A DNA stretch of 64,000 nt from Pusillimonas sp. MFBS29 (GCF_020687695.1 NZ_JAJEWL010000006.1:124001-188000); one strand, 5' to 3'; shown: positions 45,551 through 54,888, numbered from the stretch's first letter. Notes: generated by a model not told the origin, from the letters alone. Numbers and translations are program-made.

Positions 45551-46924
45551 ATGAGTCAGAGCAATAATCGTATAAATTCAAAACGGGAAGGTTTTTCATC
45601 CAGCTTCGGGGTCCTGGCGGCAACGCTGGGGTCTGCCGTGGGGCTGGGCAATATCTGGAAGTTTCCTTCCCTGACTGGTGCCAATGGCGGCGCGAGTTTC
45701 CTGCTGATTTACCTGCTTTCCACGTTGATGATCGGATTGCCGGTCATGATTGCTGAAATCACGCTGGGCCGCAAGGCCAAGGCCAATCCCATCACTGCCT
45801 TGCGCACGCTGGCACCCGGCCGGCTACCCTGGTGGCTGATAGGCGTCTCCGGCATGGCGGCCGCATTTCTCATACTGTCGTTCTATTCCGAGGTCGTCGC
45901 CTGGGTCTTTGCCTATGTGCTCAAGGCCGTGAACGGATCCATCCTCAGCAGTGATCCCGCCGTAACGCTGGCTGCTTTCGACACCTTAAGTCGTGATCCT
46001 GTGCAGTCGCTGTTGTGGCAATGGGTGGTGCTGGTGTTCATTGGCGGTATTTTGCTGTGTGGCGTGACCAAGGGCATCGAGGCCATCACAAAGAAGCTCA
46101 TGCCGCTGCTTTTTCTGTTGCTGCTGCTGTTGGGAGGCGCCAGCCTGACGCTGGACGGTGCCGCGCAAGGGCTGGGTTTCCTGTTCAATCCGGAATGGAG
46201 CAAGCTGAGCGCAAGCGTCGTGCTGACGGCCATGGGGCTCGCCTTCTTCAAGCTTTCGATCGGTATGGGCACCATGATGACCTACGGCAGCTATTTTCGG
46301 GACGATCAGAACATACCGGTCACGGCGTTTCGTGTCATGTGCGCAGATCTATGCGTTTCCTTGCTGGCAGGTATCGCGATTTTTCCCGCGGTATTCACTT
46401 TTGGTTTTGAGCCCTCGTCGGGTCCGTCACTGGTATTCATTACCATACCGGCAGTGTTTGCCCAGATGCCCATGGGGCACGTGCTGATGGTCATGTTCTT
46501 TGTGTTGACCGCAGTGGCAGCCACCGGCGCCATGCTCTCGTTGATGGAGGTTCCGGTCGTTATCCTGCATGAGCGGCTGGGCATATCACGCAGCAAAGCC
46601 ATCATGGCAACACTGGTGTTGCTGATGGTGGCGGGCTCGGGTGCCGCGCTGTCGCACAGCACGCTGTCGGAATTCAAGGTGGCCGGCCTGACCATGTTTG
46701 ATCTGGCCGACTATCTGTCTTCCAATATCTTGCTGCCCACAGGCGGCATTTTCATCGCTTTGTTCGTAGGCTGGTTTTGGGGCGTGGACCGCTTCATTCA
46801 GGCATTGTCCAACCAGGGGCAGCTGAGCAATGCCACAGTCGCCCGGGCCATTTTCTTTCTGTTGCGCTACGTATCGCCGGCTTTGATTCTGCTGGTAATG
46901 CTGCAGGGACTGGACCTGATCTGA
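45551..46924 (+). CDS. Neurotransmitter:sodium symporter family transporter
   Basis: A 457-residue secondary transporter of the NSS/SNF family, sodium-coupled uptake of amino acids or related compounds; LeuT is the model. The family start SSFGVLAATLGSAVGLGNIWKFPSLTGANGG holds the helix 1 sodium and substrate site. About 11-12 hydrophobic segments follow, with the helix 6 region near GLAFFKLSIGMGTMMTYGSY. It stands alone between the ABC operon and serine acetyltransferase; a GC-rich hairpin follows. The substrate is unknown. Confidence 0.92.
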   Translation: MSQSNNRINSKREGFSSSFGVLAATLGSAVGLGNIWKFPSLTGANGGASFLLIYLLSTLMIGLPVMIAEITLGRKAKANPITALRTLAPGRLPWWLIGVSGMAAAFLILSFYSEVVAWVFAYVLKAVNGSILSSDPAVTLAAFDTLSRDPVQSLLWQWVVLVFIGGILLCGVTKGIEAITKKLMPLLFLLLLLLGGASLTLDGAAQGLGFLFNPEWSKLSASVVLTAMGLAFFKLSIGMGTMMTYGSYFRDDQNIPVTAFRVMCADLCVSLLAGIAIFPAVFTFGFEPSSGPSLVFITIPAVFAQMPMGHVLMVMFFVLTAVAATGAMLSLMEVPVVILHERLGISRSKAIMATLVLLMVAGSGAALSHSTLSEFKVAGLTMFDLADYLSSNILLPTGGIFIALFVGWFWGVDRFIQALSNQGQLSNATVARAIFFLLRYVSPALILLVMLQGLDLI

Positions 46925-46940
46925 AGGGGGTAACCCCCCT
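46925..46940. terminator. Short hairpin between convergent symporter and cysE-like genes
   Basis: AGGGGG and CCCCCT pair around TAAC immediately after the symporter stop. There is no T-run, so it is a weak terminator or mRNA end-protecting structure shared by two convergent genes. Confidence 0.45.
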
Positions 46941-46950
46941 CGGGAGCCGG

Positions 46951-47883
46951 TTATTCGGCAGCGCCTTCGACAGCAGGATCGCAGGTGCGTGTGCCCTGGG
47001 ACGCGGCCTGGGTTACATGGCTGCCTGCAGGCACGTCGTTAATCAGCCAGACGTTGCCACCTATGGTGCAACCCCGCCCAAGCGTGACCCTGCCCAATAT
47101 GGTTGCGCCGGCATAGATAACGACATCGTCTTCGACGATGGGGTGACGGGGCAAGCCTTTCTCGATCTTGCCATTGGCGTCGGTGGGGAAGCGTTTGGCG
47201 CCCAGCGTGACGGCCTGATAAATACGCACACCCTTGCCAATGATGGCGGTTTCACCTATGACGACACCAGTGCCGTGATCGATGAAGAAACAGGGGCCGA
47301 TCTGGGCTCCGGGGTGTATGTCGATGCCGGTTTTCGAATGGGCGAGCTCTGAGGTCATGCGAGCCAGCAAGGGCAGGTCTTGCTTGTAGAACTGGTGAGC
47401 GACCCGATGGTGGATCATGGCCAGGACACCCGGGTAGCACAACAGGACTTCATCAACACTGCGAGCGGCGGGGTCGCCCTGATAGGCGGCCAGTACATCG
47501 GAGTCGAGCAGGCGGCGCATTTCAGGCAAGGACGAGGCAAAAGCTTGTACCAGTGCAACGGCGCGGGTTTCAATCTCGTTATAGTCGAACTTTTCGTGAC
47601 GCAGCTGATAACGCAGCTCAAGCCTTACTTGTGTCAGTAGTGCATGCAGCGCGGAGTCCAGCGTGTGGCCGATATAGAAGTCTTCGCTTTCCTGGCGCAG
47701 ATCGAGTGGCCCCAGACGCATGGGAAACAGCACGCCCTTCAGGTCGTCAAGAATATTGCTGATGGCCTGCGGAGACGGAAACTCGCGACCGCCGGGTTCG
47801 CGTGAGCGCTGTTGGGATGCGCGCCATTCCTGACGAACTTCATTCAGGGAACTGACGATGGGGGTGATGTCGAAAACAGCCAT
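46951..47883 (-). CDS. Serine O-acetyltransferase (EpsC/CysE type)
   Basis: A 310-residue serine acetyltransferase, which makes O-acetylserine for cysteine synthesis. The C-terminal left-handed beta-helix of hexapeptide repeats is clear (residues about 185-285: GIDIHPGAQIGPCFFIDHGTGVVIGETAIIG, then VIYAGATILGRVTLGRGCTIGGNVWL). The N-terminal helical domain is extended, as in EpsC-like enzymes. ATG at 47883 has a GGAGA ribosome site upstream; an ATG at 47946 is possible but less supported. It is divergent from the DUF2007 gene and not next to other cysteine genes. Confidence 0.92.
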   Translation of the reverse strand: MAVFDITPIVSSLNEVRQEWRASQQRSREPGGREFPSPQAISNILDDLKGVLFPMRLGPLDLRQESEDFYIGHTLDSALHALLTQVRLELRYQLRHEKFDYNEIETRAVALVQAFASSLPEMRRLLDSDVLAAYQGDPAARSVDEVLLCYPGVLAMIHHRVAHQFYKQDLPLLARMTSELAHSKTGIDIHPGAQIGPCFFIDHGTGVVIGETAIIGKGVRIYQAVTLGAKRFPTDANGKIEKGLPRHPIVEDDVVIYAGATILGRVTLGRGCTIGGNVWLINDVPAGSHVTQAASQGTRTCDPAVEGAAE

Positions 47884-47991
47884 AAAAACAGATTCTCCGG
47901 CCTGGATCGGTGGTTCGAGCTGCGCACGGGTATGACGCGTGAACATTAAACGCTAAGATCGCAGTAAGCGTTAGTGGGGGAGCAAACGATT

Positions 47992-48207
47992 ATGATACCA
48001 ATCTATTCGCCAAAATCAGAATCAGAAGCCGCAGTGATTGTTTCCTTGATGCAGGCTTACGAAATTCCCTTCCTGATGCAAGGGGGCGCTTTCAGTTCCA
48101 TGTATCCGGGTCCGGTATCCAACAGTCTGAACGAGCAAATCCTGCTGGTGGATGAAGCCTATGCCGACATGGCAAGGCAGTTGCTGGAACCTTTTTTGCA
48201 GGCCTGA
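47992..48207 (+). CDS. Small DUF2007-type protein
   Basis: A 71-residue protein of the DUF2007 (putative signal-transducing) family. It starts MIPIYSPKSESEAAVIVSLMQAYEIPFLMQGG and ends in an alpha-helix. The ATG at 47992 has a GGGGGAG ribosome site; a GTG at 47974 lies inside that site and is less likely. Related small domains resemble the beta-alpha-beta-beta fold of PII-like proteins and are often predicted to be regulatory. No function is established. It is divergent from serine acetyltransferase. Confidence 0.75.
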   Translation: MIPIYSPKSESEAAVIVSLMQAYEIPFLMQGGAFSSMYPGPVSNSLNEQILLVDEAYADMARQLLEPFLQA

Positions 48208-48228
48208 GCCAGGGCGGGCGGTTCGGTT

Positions 48229-48909
48229 TCAGGCACCGCTTTGCAGGGCCGGCGGCGGAAGCGCGAAAGCACAGAAAAAGGCGTCAAGCGCCGAGCGGTC
48301 GCCTGAATAATCGGCCATGCCTGCACTGACGACTTCGTCGATATCGGATTTGCCGTAGACCAGGCTCAGCATGCGCTGCGGACTGGTCGAGAGTGTGGCT
48401 GCAGGCCGCAAGGCGGGCCCACGCAATATTTCCAGCTCGCCATCCTTTATCGTGGCGCTGAATACTTCGTTGTCGAAATGCAATTGAATACACGCATCCA
48501 CACCCGTTGCGGTGTCGGGCCTGAACATGGCCTTGAGCGATAGCACAACGGCGTCTATGCCCAGTGGAGCTCCGCGCACGAACGCAGGCGACCGCACACC
48601 CCAATGCGCCAGTTGCAGCAGGATGGGCTCAAGCGACTGACCCCACTCGGTCAATTCGTAAACCCATGCACTGGCGGGTTGTGGCAGTTTGCGTCGCTGC
48701 AGTACCTGGCCGGCTTCCAGTTCATTCAGGCGTTGCGTCAGGACGTTGGGACTGATGTTGGGCAGTCCGCTGCGCAAGCCCGAGAAACGTTTTGGCCCCA
48801 GCAGCAGCTCGCGCACAATCAGCAGTGCCCATCGATCGCCTATGAGATCGAGTGCATGGGCTGCGGCGCAGCCGTCGTCGTAGCTTCTTCTGGTTTGCAT
48901 GGCAGCCAT
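48229..48909 (-). CDS. HxlR-family transcriptional regulator with C-terminal SCP2-like domain
   Basis: A 226-residue regulator. The N-terminal 100 residues are an HxlR winged helix-turn-helix: CAAAHALDLIGDRWALLIVRELLLGPKRFSGL, with NISPNVLTQRLNELE as recognition helix. The C-terminal part (about 130-215, with FRPDTATGVDACIQLHFDNEVFSATIKDGELEI) looks like a sterol-carrier-like ligand domain. It is divergent from the SnoaL-glyoxalase gene, and a palindrome ATGTAAA-N5-TTTACAT in the gap is a likely operator. An ATG at 48900 is an alternative start. Confidence 0.88.
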   Translation of the reverse strand: MAAMQTRRSYDDGCAAAHALDLIGDRWALLIVRELLLGPKRFSGLRSGLPNISPNVLTQRLNELEAGQVLQRRKLPQPASAWVYELTEWGQSLEPILLQLAHWGVRSPAFVRGAPLGIDAVVLSLKAMFRPDTATGVDACIQLHFDNEVFSATIKDGELEILRGPALRPAATLSTSPQRMLSLVYGKSDIDEVVSAGMADYSGDRSALDAFFCAFALPPPALQSGA

Positions 48910-48915
48910 TCTACT

Positions 48916-48934
48916 ATGTAAATCCTATTTACAT
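48916..48934. promoter_or_regulatory. Candidate HxlR-type operator in the divergent promoter region
   Basis: ATGTAAA and TTTACAT form a perfect 7-base inverted repeat with a 5-base spacer, only 7 bases upstream of the regulator start and about 115 bases upstream of the fusion gene. GTA...TAC-type palindromes are characteristic of HxlR/MarR-like winged-helix regulators. It probably mediates autoregulation and control of the divergent gene. Confidence 0.6.
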
Positions 48935-49049
48935 TTTAGTTGGTTGTTTTTTAGGACTAACTAGTGATAAATTGCGGGCTTGGGCAGGCGCCAATGCAGG
49001 AATCACCGCAGACAGCAGCCACGCCTTGATCAGAACCAGGAGACTTATT

Positions 49050-49991
49050 ATGGATGCAGCAGCAAATGCAGCACAGGCGCAGGTCAAGTCGGCAATATCC
49101 AGCTGGCTGACGGCAGTCCAGGCACGGGATGCCGATGCCATCATCGCGCACTACACACCCGATGTGGTCGCTTACGATGCGGTACTTCAACTTCAGTTCA
49201 AGGGGCAGCAAGCCTACAGGGATCACTGGAAACGCTGCTTTGAGATGTGCGGCGGATCCATGGTGTTTGAACCGGGGGAACTCGATATCCAGGTGTCGGG
49301 CGACCTGGCCAGCGTGCATGGCCTTATACGCTGTGGCGGCACAGATGAGCAGGGCAATGTACAGTCTTCCTGGATGCGCATGACCAGCAGCTATCGCAAG
49401 TCGAACGACCAGTGGCTGATAGCCCATGAACACTTTTCGGCACCCTTCGATATGATGAGCTGGAAAGCCTTGTTCGATCTGGATCCTGATGACCCGGACA
49501 AGATCAAGGTCGTTCCGGCCGGCATGAGTACAGTCACCCCGCATATGGTGTGTGCCAATGCGTCAGATGCCATTGATTTCTACAAACGGGCTTTTGGCGC
49601 CATCGAGATGGGCCGGATGGAAGGGCCCGATGGCAAGATTGCGCACGCCTATCTGCATATCGGCAATTCCGCCATCTTCCTGGTTGACGAGAACCCGCAG
49701 TGGGGAGCCCTGGGCCCGCAGACGCTCAAGGGTACACCCGTCAGCCTGCATCTCTATGTGCCGGATGCCGACGAGGCGGCAAAAAAGGCCGTGGCAGCGG
49801 GTGCCAGGCTGATTATGGACGTGCAGGATATGTTCTGGGGCGATCGCTATGGCATGCTGGAAGATCCGTTTGGTCATCGCTGGTCAGTTGCGACACATAT
49901 TCAGGATCTCAGCCCTGAAGAGATCAAGAAGGCATCGGCTGTCATGATGACCGAAGGGGGGTGCGGGGGCGATGCCCCGCAGTCCGTGTAA
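49050..49991 (+). CDS. SnoaL-like domain fused to glyoxalase/VOC (PhnB-like) domain
   Basis: A 313-residue fusion. Residues 1-145 are a SnoaL/ketosteroid-isomerase-like domain (SSWLTAVQARDADAIIAHYTPDVVAYD, KSNDQWLIAHEHFSAPFD). Residues 165-300 are a vicinal-oxygen-chelate domain of the PhnB/glyoxalase type (TPHMVCANASDAIDFYKRAFGA, YLHIGNSAIFLVDE, DRYGMLEDPFGHRWSVATHI). The ATG at 49050 has an AGGAGA site. Each domain alone is common; the fusion suggests an enzyme acting on a small unknown metabolite, possibly a detoxification function, under the divergent HxlR regulator. Confidence 0.85.
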   Translation: MDAAANAAQAQVKSAISSWLTAVQARDADAIIAHYTPDVVAYDAVLQLQFKGQQAYRDHWKRCFEMCGGSMVFEPGELDIQVSGDLASVHGLIRCGGTDEQGNVQSSWMRMTSSYRKSNDQWLIAHEHFSAPFDMMSWKALFDLDPDDPDKIKVVPAGMSTVTPHMVCANASDAIDFYKRAFGAIEMGRMEGPDGKIAHAYLHIGNSAIFLVDENPQWGALGPQTLKGTPVSLHLYVPDADEAAKKAVAAGARLIMDVQDMFWGDRYGMLEDPFGHRWSVATHIQDLSPEEIKKASAVMMTEGGCGGDAPQSV

Positions 49992-49999
49992 GTGCCTGC

Positions 50000-50980
50000 C
50001 TATCGCGCTTGTGCTGCGCCCGTGACGGCGTCGTTGGCCTTTTCGTCGGAATCGTCATTTTTGAAGCGCTGAAACAGCGTTGCAACGAGTGGACCCGAGA
50101 TGTTGTGCCATACGCTGAATATGGCGCTGGGCACGGCTGCCAACGGTGAAAAGTGTGCGTTGGCCAGTGCTGCGCCAAGGCCCGAGTTCTGCATGCCCAC
50201 TTCTATCGACAGTGTCTTGCGCTGGGCAACCGACAACCCGGTCAGCTTGCCCAGCCAGTAGCCCAGCAACAAGCCCAGGCCATTATGCAGGACGACCACG
50301 GCAAAGATGATCAGGCCGGTGGTGGCGATTTTTTCCTGACTTACAGCTACCACGGCGGCGACGATAGCCACGATGGACACGACCGACACCAGAGGCAGCA
50401 TGGCCACGCAAGCCTTGACCTTCTCGCGCAGCAGCGATTGGGCCACCAGGCCCAGCACGATGGGCAGAATTACAACCTGAACGATGGACCAGAACATGGC
50501 CGATGCGCTGACTTCCAGCCATTGGCTGGCCAGCAGATAGATCAGGGCAGGCGTAACGACCGGCGCCAGCAGGGTGGTGACTGAAGTGATGGCCACCGAC
50601 AGAGCCACGTCGCCGCGCGCCAGGAAGGCCATGACGTTTGATGCCGTGCCGCCCGGGCAGCACCCGACAAGTATGACGCCTACCGCGATTTCAGGCGGCA
50701 GCTGCAGGGCGGTGCTGAGCAGCCAGGCCAGGCAGGGCATGATGATGAACTGGCCCAGTACGCCGATGGCGACGGTACCGGGGCGTTTGAAGGCTTCGGC
50801 AAAATCGCTTTTGGACAGAGTCAGCCCCATGCCGAACATGATGATTCCGAGCAGCGGGACGATATAGGGTGCGATCCAGGTGAATTGCTCGGAGGCGAAA
50901 AATGCAAGTATTGCAAAAAGCAATACCCAGATGGCGAATGTCTTGCCAACAAAAGCGCTCAGGCGGGCGATGGCCTGCAT
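50000..50980 (-). CDS. Bile acid:sodium symporter (BASS) family transporter
   Basis: A 326-residue membrane transporter of the BASS family with about ten helices. The family core [32 protein letters not shown] near residue 110 and [17 protein letters not shown] near 265 hold the sodium-binding crossover positions. Bacterial members move keto acids, pantoate or related anions. The ATG at 50980 runs directly into the first hydrophobic segment; the frame is open further upstream but without coding character. It is convergent with the SnoaL-glyoxalase gene and divergent from the EamA gene. Confidence 0.9.
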   Translation of the reverse strand: MQAIARLSAFVGKTFAIWVLLFAILAFFASEQFTWIAPYIVPLLGIIMFGMGLTLSKSDFAEAFKRPGTVAIGVLGQFIIMPCLAWLLSTALQLPPEIAVGVILVGCCPGGTASNVMAFLARGDVALSVAITSVTTLLAPVVTPALIYLLASQWLEVSASAMFWSIVQVVILPIVLGLVAQSLLREKVKACVAMLPLVSVVSIVAIVAAVVAVSQEKIATTGLIIFAVVVLHNGLGLLLGYWLGKLTGLSVAQRKTLSIEVGMQNSGLGAALANAHFSPLAAVPSAIFSVWHNISGPLVATLFQRFKNDDSDEKANDAVTGAAQAR

Positions 50981-51311
50981 GGTTAATTTCCTTAACGGGT
51001 TTGGGCGGCCGTTCCACATCGCCTGCGATTCGCGCGGGAAATGCTTCAGGGCTGCCTGAAAAATAAATGGGGATACCGGTATGGTCGTTGCGGGGCAGAC
51101 GCGAGGGGTGGAGCGTGCCGGCAAGTGCCGCGCAGATCATGCGCAGGGCAGAAATAACAAGGCCGGCAGTGTGTGCCGGCGTATAGCGGTAAACCCTGAT
51201 TGTACTCGCATTTTGATACTGCTAAGTGGTTTCAGCGATGAGTCCTGCGTATCCAGGCCACGGTACAGGGCATAAGTCATAATACAGGGCCTGCTTGATT
51301 CCGAGTTTTTC
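50981..51311. other. 331-base divergent region between BASS and EamA genes
   Basis: No gene is recognised here. On the minus strand it holds a hairpin GCCGGC-ACACACT-GCCGGC (51180-51162) followed by CTTGTTATTT, which resembles a weak attenuator or terminator in the BASS leader. No known riboswitch consensus was recognised. Promoters of both divergent genes should lie here but no convincing -35/-10 pair stood out. Confidence 0.5.
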
Positions 51312-52244
51312 ATGAGCCTGTTGCCCAATCAGCTGAAAGCATACGCCTGCCTGGCGCTGTCCATGTCGCTGGTCGGCGCGTATGTGGCACTGACCAAACC
51401 CCTGGCGCTGGTGTTGCCGGTATTCCTGCTGGGCTGGCTGCGTTTTGGCATTGGTGCGGTTGCCATGCTGCGCTGGATACGCAAACCGGCCACTGAACCC
51501 GCCTTGTCTGCGCAAACGCGCTGGCTGATTTTTCTTGAATCGTTCCTGGGTAATTTCCTTTTTACGCTATGCATGGTGGTGGGGGTCAGCATGACCAGCG
51601 CCGTCTCGGCGGGTGTCATCATGTCTTGCATTCCCGCTACGGTTGCGGTGTTGAGTCGGGTGTTTTTGAAGGAAGCGATCAGCCCCAGAGTCTGGGCCGC
51701 CATAGCCTGCGGCGTGCTGGGAATTACTCTGTTGTCCTTCACTCAGGCTCCGCAAGAGCCCGGCGCCGATGCCGGTTTGCAACGTCAGTGGCTGGGTAAT
51801 CTGCTGATTTTCGGGGCGGTGTTGTGCGAGGGTTCCTATGCCGTGATAGGCAAGAAGCTGACGGCTGTGCTCAGCCCCAAGCGCATCAGTGCGGTCATCA
51901 ATTTATGGGGCTTTGCGCTGATGACGCCCATGGGCTTGTATACCGCGCTGCATTTTGACTTTACCGGCGTGGGGCTGGATATGTGGGTGCTGTTGCTGTT
52001 CTACGCGCTGGCCGCCAGCGTCTGGACGGTCTGGCTTTGGATGGTGGGCCTGAAATCCGTGCCGGCTTCCCAGGCCGGCGTCTTTACCGTCATGCTGCCC
52101 ATCAGTGCCGCCATGGTCGGTGTTGTGTTTCTGGACGAAACTTTGGGCGGCATGCAGTTGCTGGCATTTGCCATTGCGCTGTTTGGCCTGCTGCTGGCTA
52201 CCTTGCCAGCTTTCAGTATTCCGGCGCGCAGGCGTGTTCGATGA
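51312..52244 (+). CDS. EamA/DMT-family permease
   Basis: A 310-residue drug/metabolite-superfamily transporter with ten predicted helices arranged as two EamA repeats. These are about residues 10-140 (ACLALSMSLVGAYVALTKPLALVLPVFLLGWLRFGIGA) and 160-300 (WLGNLLIFGAVLCEGSYAVIGKKL). Members export amino acids, metabolites or drugs; the substrate is unknown. Its last 32 bases overlap the 3' end of recJ on the other strand. Confidence 0.9.
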   Translation: MSLLPNQLKAYACLALSMSLVGAYVALTKPLALVLPVFLLGWLRFGIGAVAMLRWIRKPATEPALSAQTRWLIFLESFLGNFLFTLCMVVGVSMTSAVSAGVIMSCIPATVAVLSRVFLKEAISPRVWAAIACGVLGITLLSFTQAPQEPGADAGLQRQWLGNLLIFGAVLCEGSYAVIGKKLTAVLSPKRISAVINLWGFALMTPMGLYTALHFDFTGVGLDMWVLLLFYALAASVWTVWLWMVGLKSVPASQAGVFTVMLPISAAMVGVVFLDETLGGMQLLAFAIALFGLLLATLPAFSIPARRRVR

Positions 52245-53937
52245 TCAATTGTGCCGAGGTCACGCCGTTCCAGACATTCCGATCCAGCCTGTAGGCCACG
52301 TCGGCCTGCTCGGGCAGCATCTGGGCATGGTTGAACCAGATGGCATCAAAGCGCTGGTGGCCACGCTCGAGACTTAGCTTCAGGTGTTTTTCCTTGAGCA
52401 GACGCTGCTGGCGCACATAAAAGGTATCGCGAAAGATGGGCGCCGGAAAGCCGGCGCCCCAGACTTGTTGCTGAAGCAGGCCCGCGACCTCGGGATTGGC
52501 GTAGCCGGTTTCCAGTGAACCATCGGTTTCTATGATGGGGTCGAAGCTGGCCTTGCCGCTCATTTCCCTGACCGCGCTGTCGAATGACTGGATGAACAGA
52601 TCATAGGCATCTTCCCGCAATGTCAGGCCGGCCGCCATGGCATGGCCGCCGAATTTCAGAATAATGCCCGGATTCCTTTTCGAAACCAGATCGAGCACAT
52701 CGCGCAGGTGTACATCGGGTATCGACCGGCCCGAGCCGCGCAGTTCGCCCGTGTCGGAGCGGGCGAAGGCCAGGGTAGGGCGCCAATAGGTTTCCTTGAG
52801 CCGCGATGCCACCAGGCCCACCACGCCCTGATGCCAGTCGGGGTGGTAGACGCACACGCTGGCACCGATAACGGGATGGGCGCTTTCGACAGCGGCAAGG
52901 GCCTCTTCGCGCATGGTGGTTTCGATGCTGCGCCGCTCCTGGTTCATGGCTTCAAGCTGACGTGCAAGGTTCAGGGCTTCGCTTTCGTTGTCAGTGACCA
53001 GGCAATTGATGCCCAGGCTCATGTCTGCCAGACGGCCTGCCGCGTTGATGCGCGGTCCCAGGGCGAAGCCCAGATCAAAGCAACTGGCCTGGCGTGGTTC
53101 GCGTGCCGCTACGGCAAACAGCGCACGCATGCCGGCTTGCATGCGCCCGCTGCGCATTTTTTGCAGCCCTTGCGTTACCAGCAGGCGGTTGTTGGCGTCC
53201 AGCTTTACGACGTCAGCGACGGTGCCCAGGGCGACCAGGTCAGCCAGATTGTCCAGGCGCGGTCCACCATCGGCTGCGTAGACGCCTCGCTGCCTGAGTT
53301 CGGCGCGCAGGGCGAGCATCAGATAGAAGATCACGCCCACGCCGGCCAGATTCTTGGAAGGAAAGCCGCAGCCGGGCTGGTTGGGGTTAACAATGGCCAG
53401 TGCTTGCGGCAAGATGTCGCCGGGCAAGTGATGGTCGGTGATGACCACGTCCATACCAGCCTGCCTTGCTGCCTCGACGCCGTCCACGCTGGCGATACCG
53501 TTATCAACGGTAATCAGCATGTCGGGCTTGCCACCTGTGTGCTGAACGGCCAGCTCTACCACAGCGGGCGACAGGCCGTAGCCGGTTTCAAAACGATTGG
53601 GGACCAGGAAATCCACATTGGCACCCATGCTGCGCAGGGCGCGCAGTCCGACGGCACAAGCGGTGGCGCCATCGCAATCGTAGTCAGCCACGATAAGCAG
53701 CTTCTTTCCTGCCTGTATCGCGTCGGCCAATACTTTGGCCGCATGCTGTACTTGAGTGAGTTGGCCCGGAGGGATGAGTGCGCCCCAGGCCAGCCGTGTG
53801 TCGTCAGGATGCGATACGCCGCGGGCCGCCCAAAGACGCGAGAGCAAAGGATGTATGCCTGCGGCTTCCAGCGCCTTGGCTGCTGCAAAATTTGCCGGGC
53901 GCGTGCTTAGTTTTGGGGTGACCACCAGCGACTCCAT
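52213..53937 (-). CDS. recJ: Single-stranded-DNA-specific exonuclease RecJ
   Basis: RecJ is a 5'-3' exonuclease on single-stranded DNA, used in RecF-pathway recombination, mismatch repair and base excision repair. The 574-residue protein has the DHH-family motifs: LLIVADYDCDGATA near residue 82, ITVDNGIAS near 138, VVITDHHLPGD near 163 and a DHHA1 region with GGHAMAAGLTL near 435. The start at 53937 overlaps the end of the upstream RpfE-like gene by 31 bases. The recJ-rpfE neighbourhood is known from the Xanthomonas rpf region. Its 3' end overlaps the convergent EamA gene. Confidence 0.97.
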   Translation of the reverse strand: MESLVVTPKLSTRPANFAAAKALEAAGIHPLLSRLWAARGVSHPDDTRLAWGALIPPGQLTQVQHAAKVLADAIQAGKKLLIVADYDCDGATACAVGLRALRSMGANVDFLVPNRFETGYGLSPAVVELAVQHTGGKPDMLITVDNGIASVDGVEAARQAGMDVVITDHHLPGDILPQALAIVNPNQPGCGFPSKNLAGVGVIFYLMLALRAELRQRGVYAADGGPRLDNLADLVALGTVADVVKLDANNRLLVTQGLQKMRSGRMQAGMRALFAVAAREPRQASCFDLGFALGPRINAAGRLADMSLGINCLVTDNESEALNLARQLEAMNQERRSIETTMREEALAAVESAHPVIGASVCVYHPDWHQGVVGLVASRLKETYWRPTLAFARSDTGELRGSGRSIPDVHLRDVLDLVSKRNPGIILKFGGHAMAAGLTLREDAYDLFIQSFDSAVREMSGKASFDPIIETDGSLETGYANPEVAGLLQQQVWGAGFPAPIFRDTFYVRQQRLLKEKHLKLSLERGHQRFDAIWFNHAQMLPEQADVAYRLDRNVWNGVTSAQLIIEHACAPEY

Positions 53938-54848
53938 GTGTTGCGGCTGCCAGGCAGCCATTGGGCCCATCGGCCCAGTGTTGTGGGGGGCGACAGTTCG
54001 ACGATGCGATCTGCGCCGGTCAGAACCAGATCCGGCATTTTGCCGTTAGCCAGGGGGGCAAATACGCGCTTTTCCAGTTGCTCAAGGCTGGCCAGCCAGC
54101 CGCCCCAGTCCTGCTTTACGCTGAATTCCTGCAGATCGCCGTAATAGTGAGTGTCTGACAATGCCTGGGTGCCGGAAAGTTGCCGGGCTTGCGCGCCGCC
54201 GAACAGCCACAGACTGTTGATGGGAGCCAGACCTTGCTGGTAGCGCTGCTGGTTGACGGGGTGCTCGAACCACAGCATCTGGACTTCGTTGGACAGACGC
54301 CGCCAGGGGCGCGAGGCGATATCCTGCGGCCACCAGTCATTGACGGATGTGAGGGAAACCAGAGTAGGGCTGGCGCATGCCGGCGTATAGCCTTCCGGCA
54401 AGGTGATACGCCAATGGGAGGTGTCGGACGGGCTCAGGTGAAAGCCTGCTTCGGCAAACAGATCGAGCACGGATTCGTACAAGGCTACACTGTGTTCTGG
54501 TGTGACAGCCAGTTCGCTGGCGGGCAGCAAGGCCGCCCCATCGCGCGATGGCGATACATGAACCAGTTCGACGAGCCATACTGGCTGGTCTTGTTCTGCA
54601 ACATCTTGCGCCCATAAAGGCCCCAGGCCTGTGGCAAAATTCTGCTCACCTTCGGCGCGAAAGCCGTGGGCCAGCAGTTGCCAATGTTCAAAGGGTGTGC
54701 AGCCGCTCTTGGCAGGGTCGGCCGGAATCATCCGCGCGCGCCCCTGCTGCAGCCAGCCCGACAGGGTGGGGGCACTGGTTTGCAGGTGGGAAGTCAGTTC
54801 GCGTGCTTCGCGAGGGTGGGGCAAAGCGCCAGGTAGTACGATACGCAT
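53907..54848 (-). CDS. RpfE-like conserved protein
   Basis: A 313-residue cytoplasmic protein matching the conserved group called regulatory protein, RpfE type, in beta- and gammaproteobacteria; some databases call it phosphoglycerate-mutase-like. It shows EVQMLWFEHPVNQQRYQQGLAPINSLWLFGGA near residue 190 and SDTHYYGDLQEFSVKQDW near 230, segments characteristic of the group. rpfE is next to recJ in Xanthomonas. Its biochemical role is unknown. It overlaps recJ by 31 bases and is divergent from lolC. Confidence 0.7.
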   Translation of the reverse strand: MRIVLPGALPHPREARELTSHLQTSAPTLSGWLQQGRARMIPADPAKSGCTPFEHWQLLAHGFRAEGEQNFATGLGPLWAQDVAEQDQPVWLVELVHVSPSRDGAALLPASELAVTPEHSVALYESVLDLFAEAGFHLSPSDTSHWRITLPEGYTPACASPTLVSLTSVNDWWPQDIASRPWRRLSNEVQMLWFEHPVNQQRYQQGLAPINSLWLFGGAQARQLSGTQALSDTHYYGDLQEFSVKQDWGGWLASLEQLEKRVFAPLANGKMPDLVLTGADRIVELSPPTTLGRWAQWLPGSRNTWSRWWSPQN

Positions 54849-54888
54849 TCCTGAATTGTAGTGTTTATGGGAAACGGTGACATTAAAG

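Noticed and set aside
47949-47972. Inverted repeat AACGCT...AGCGTT between the acetyltransferase and DUF2007 genes
   Set aside because: Six-base arms with a 12-base spacer are too weak to call an operator without comparison to relatives.
50981-51311. Riboswitch upstream of the BASS transporter
   Set aside because: A long leader with a hairpin is present, but no TPP, glycine or other known conserved core was recognised.
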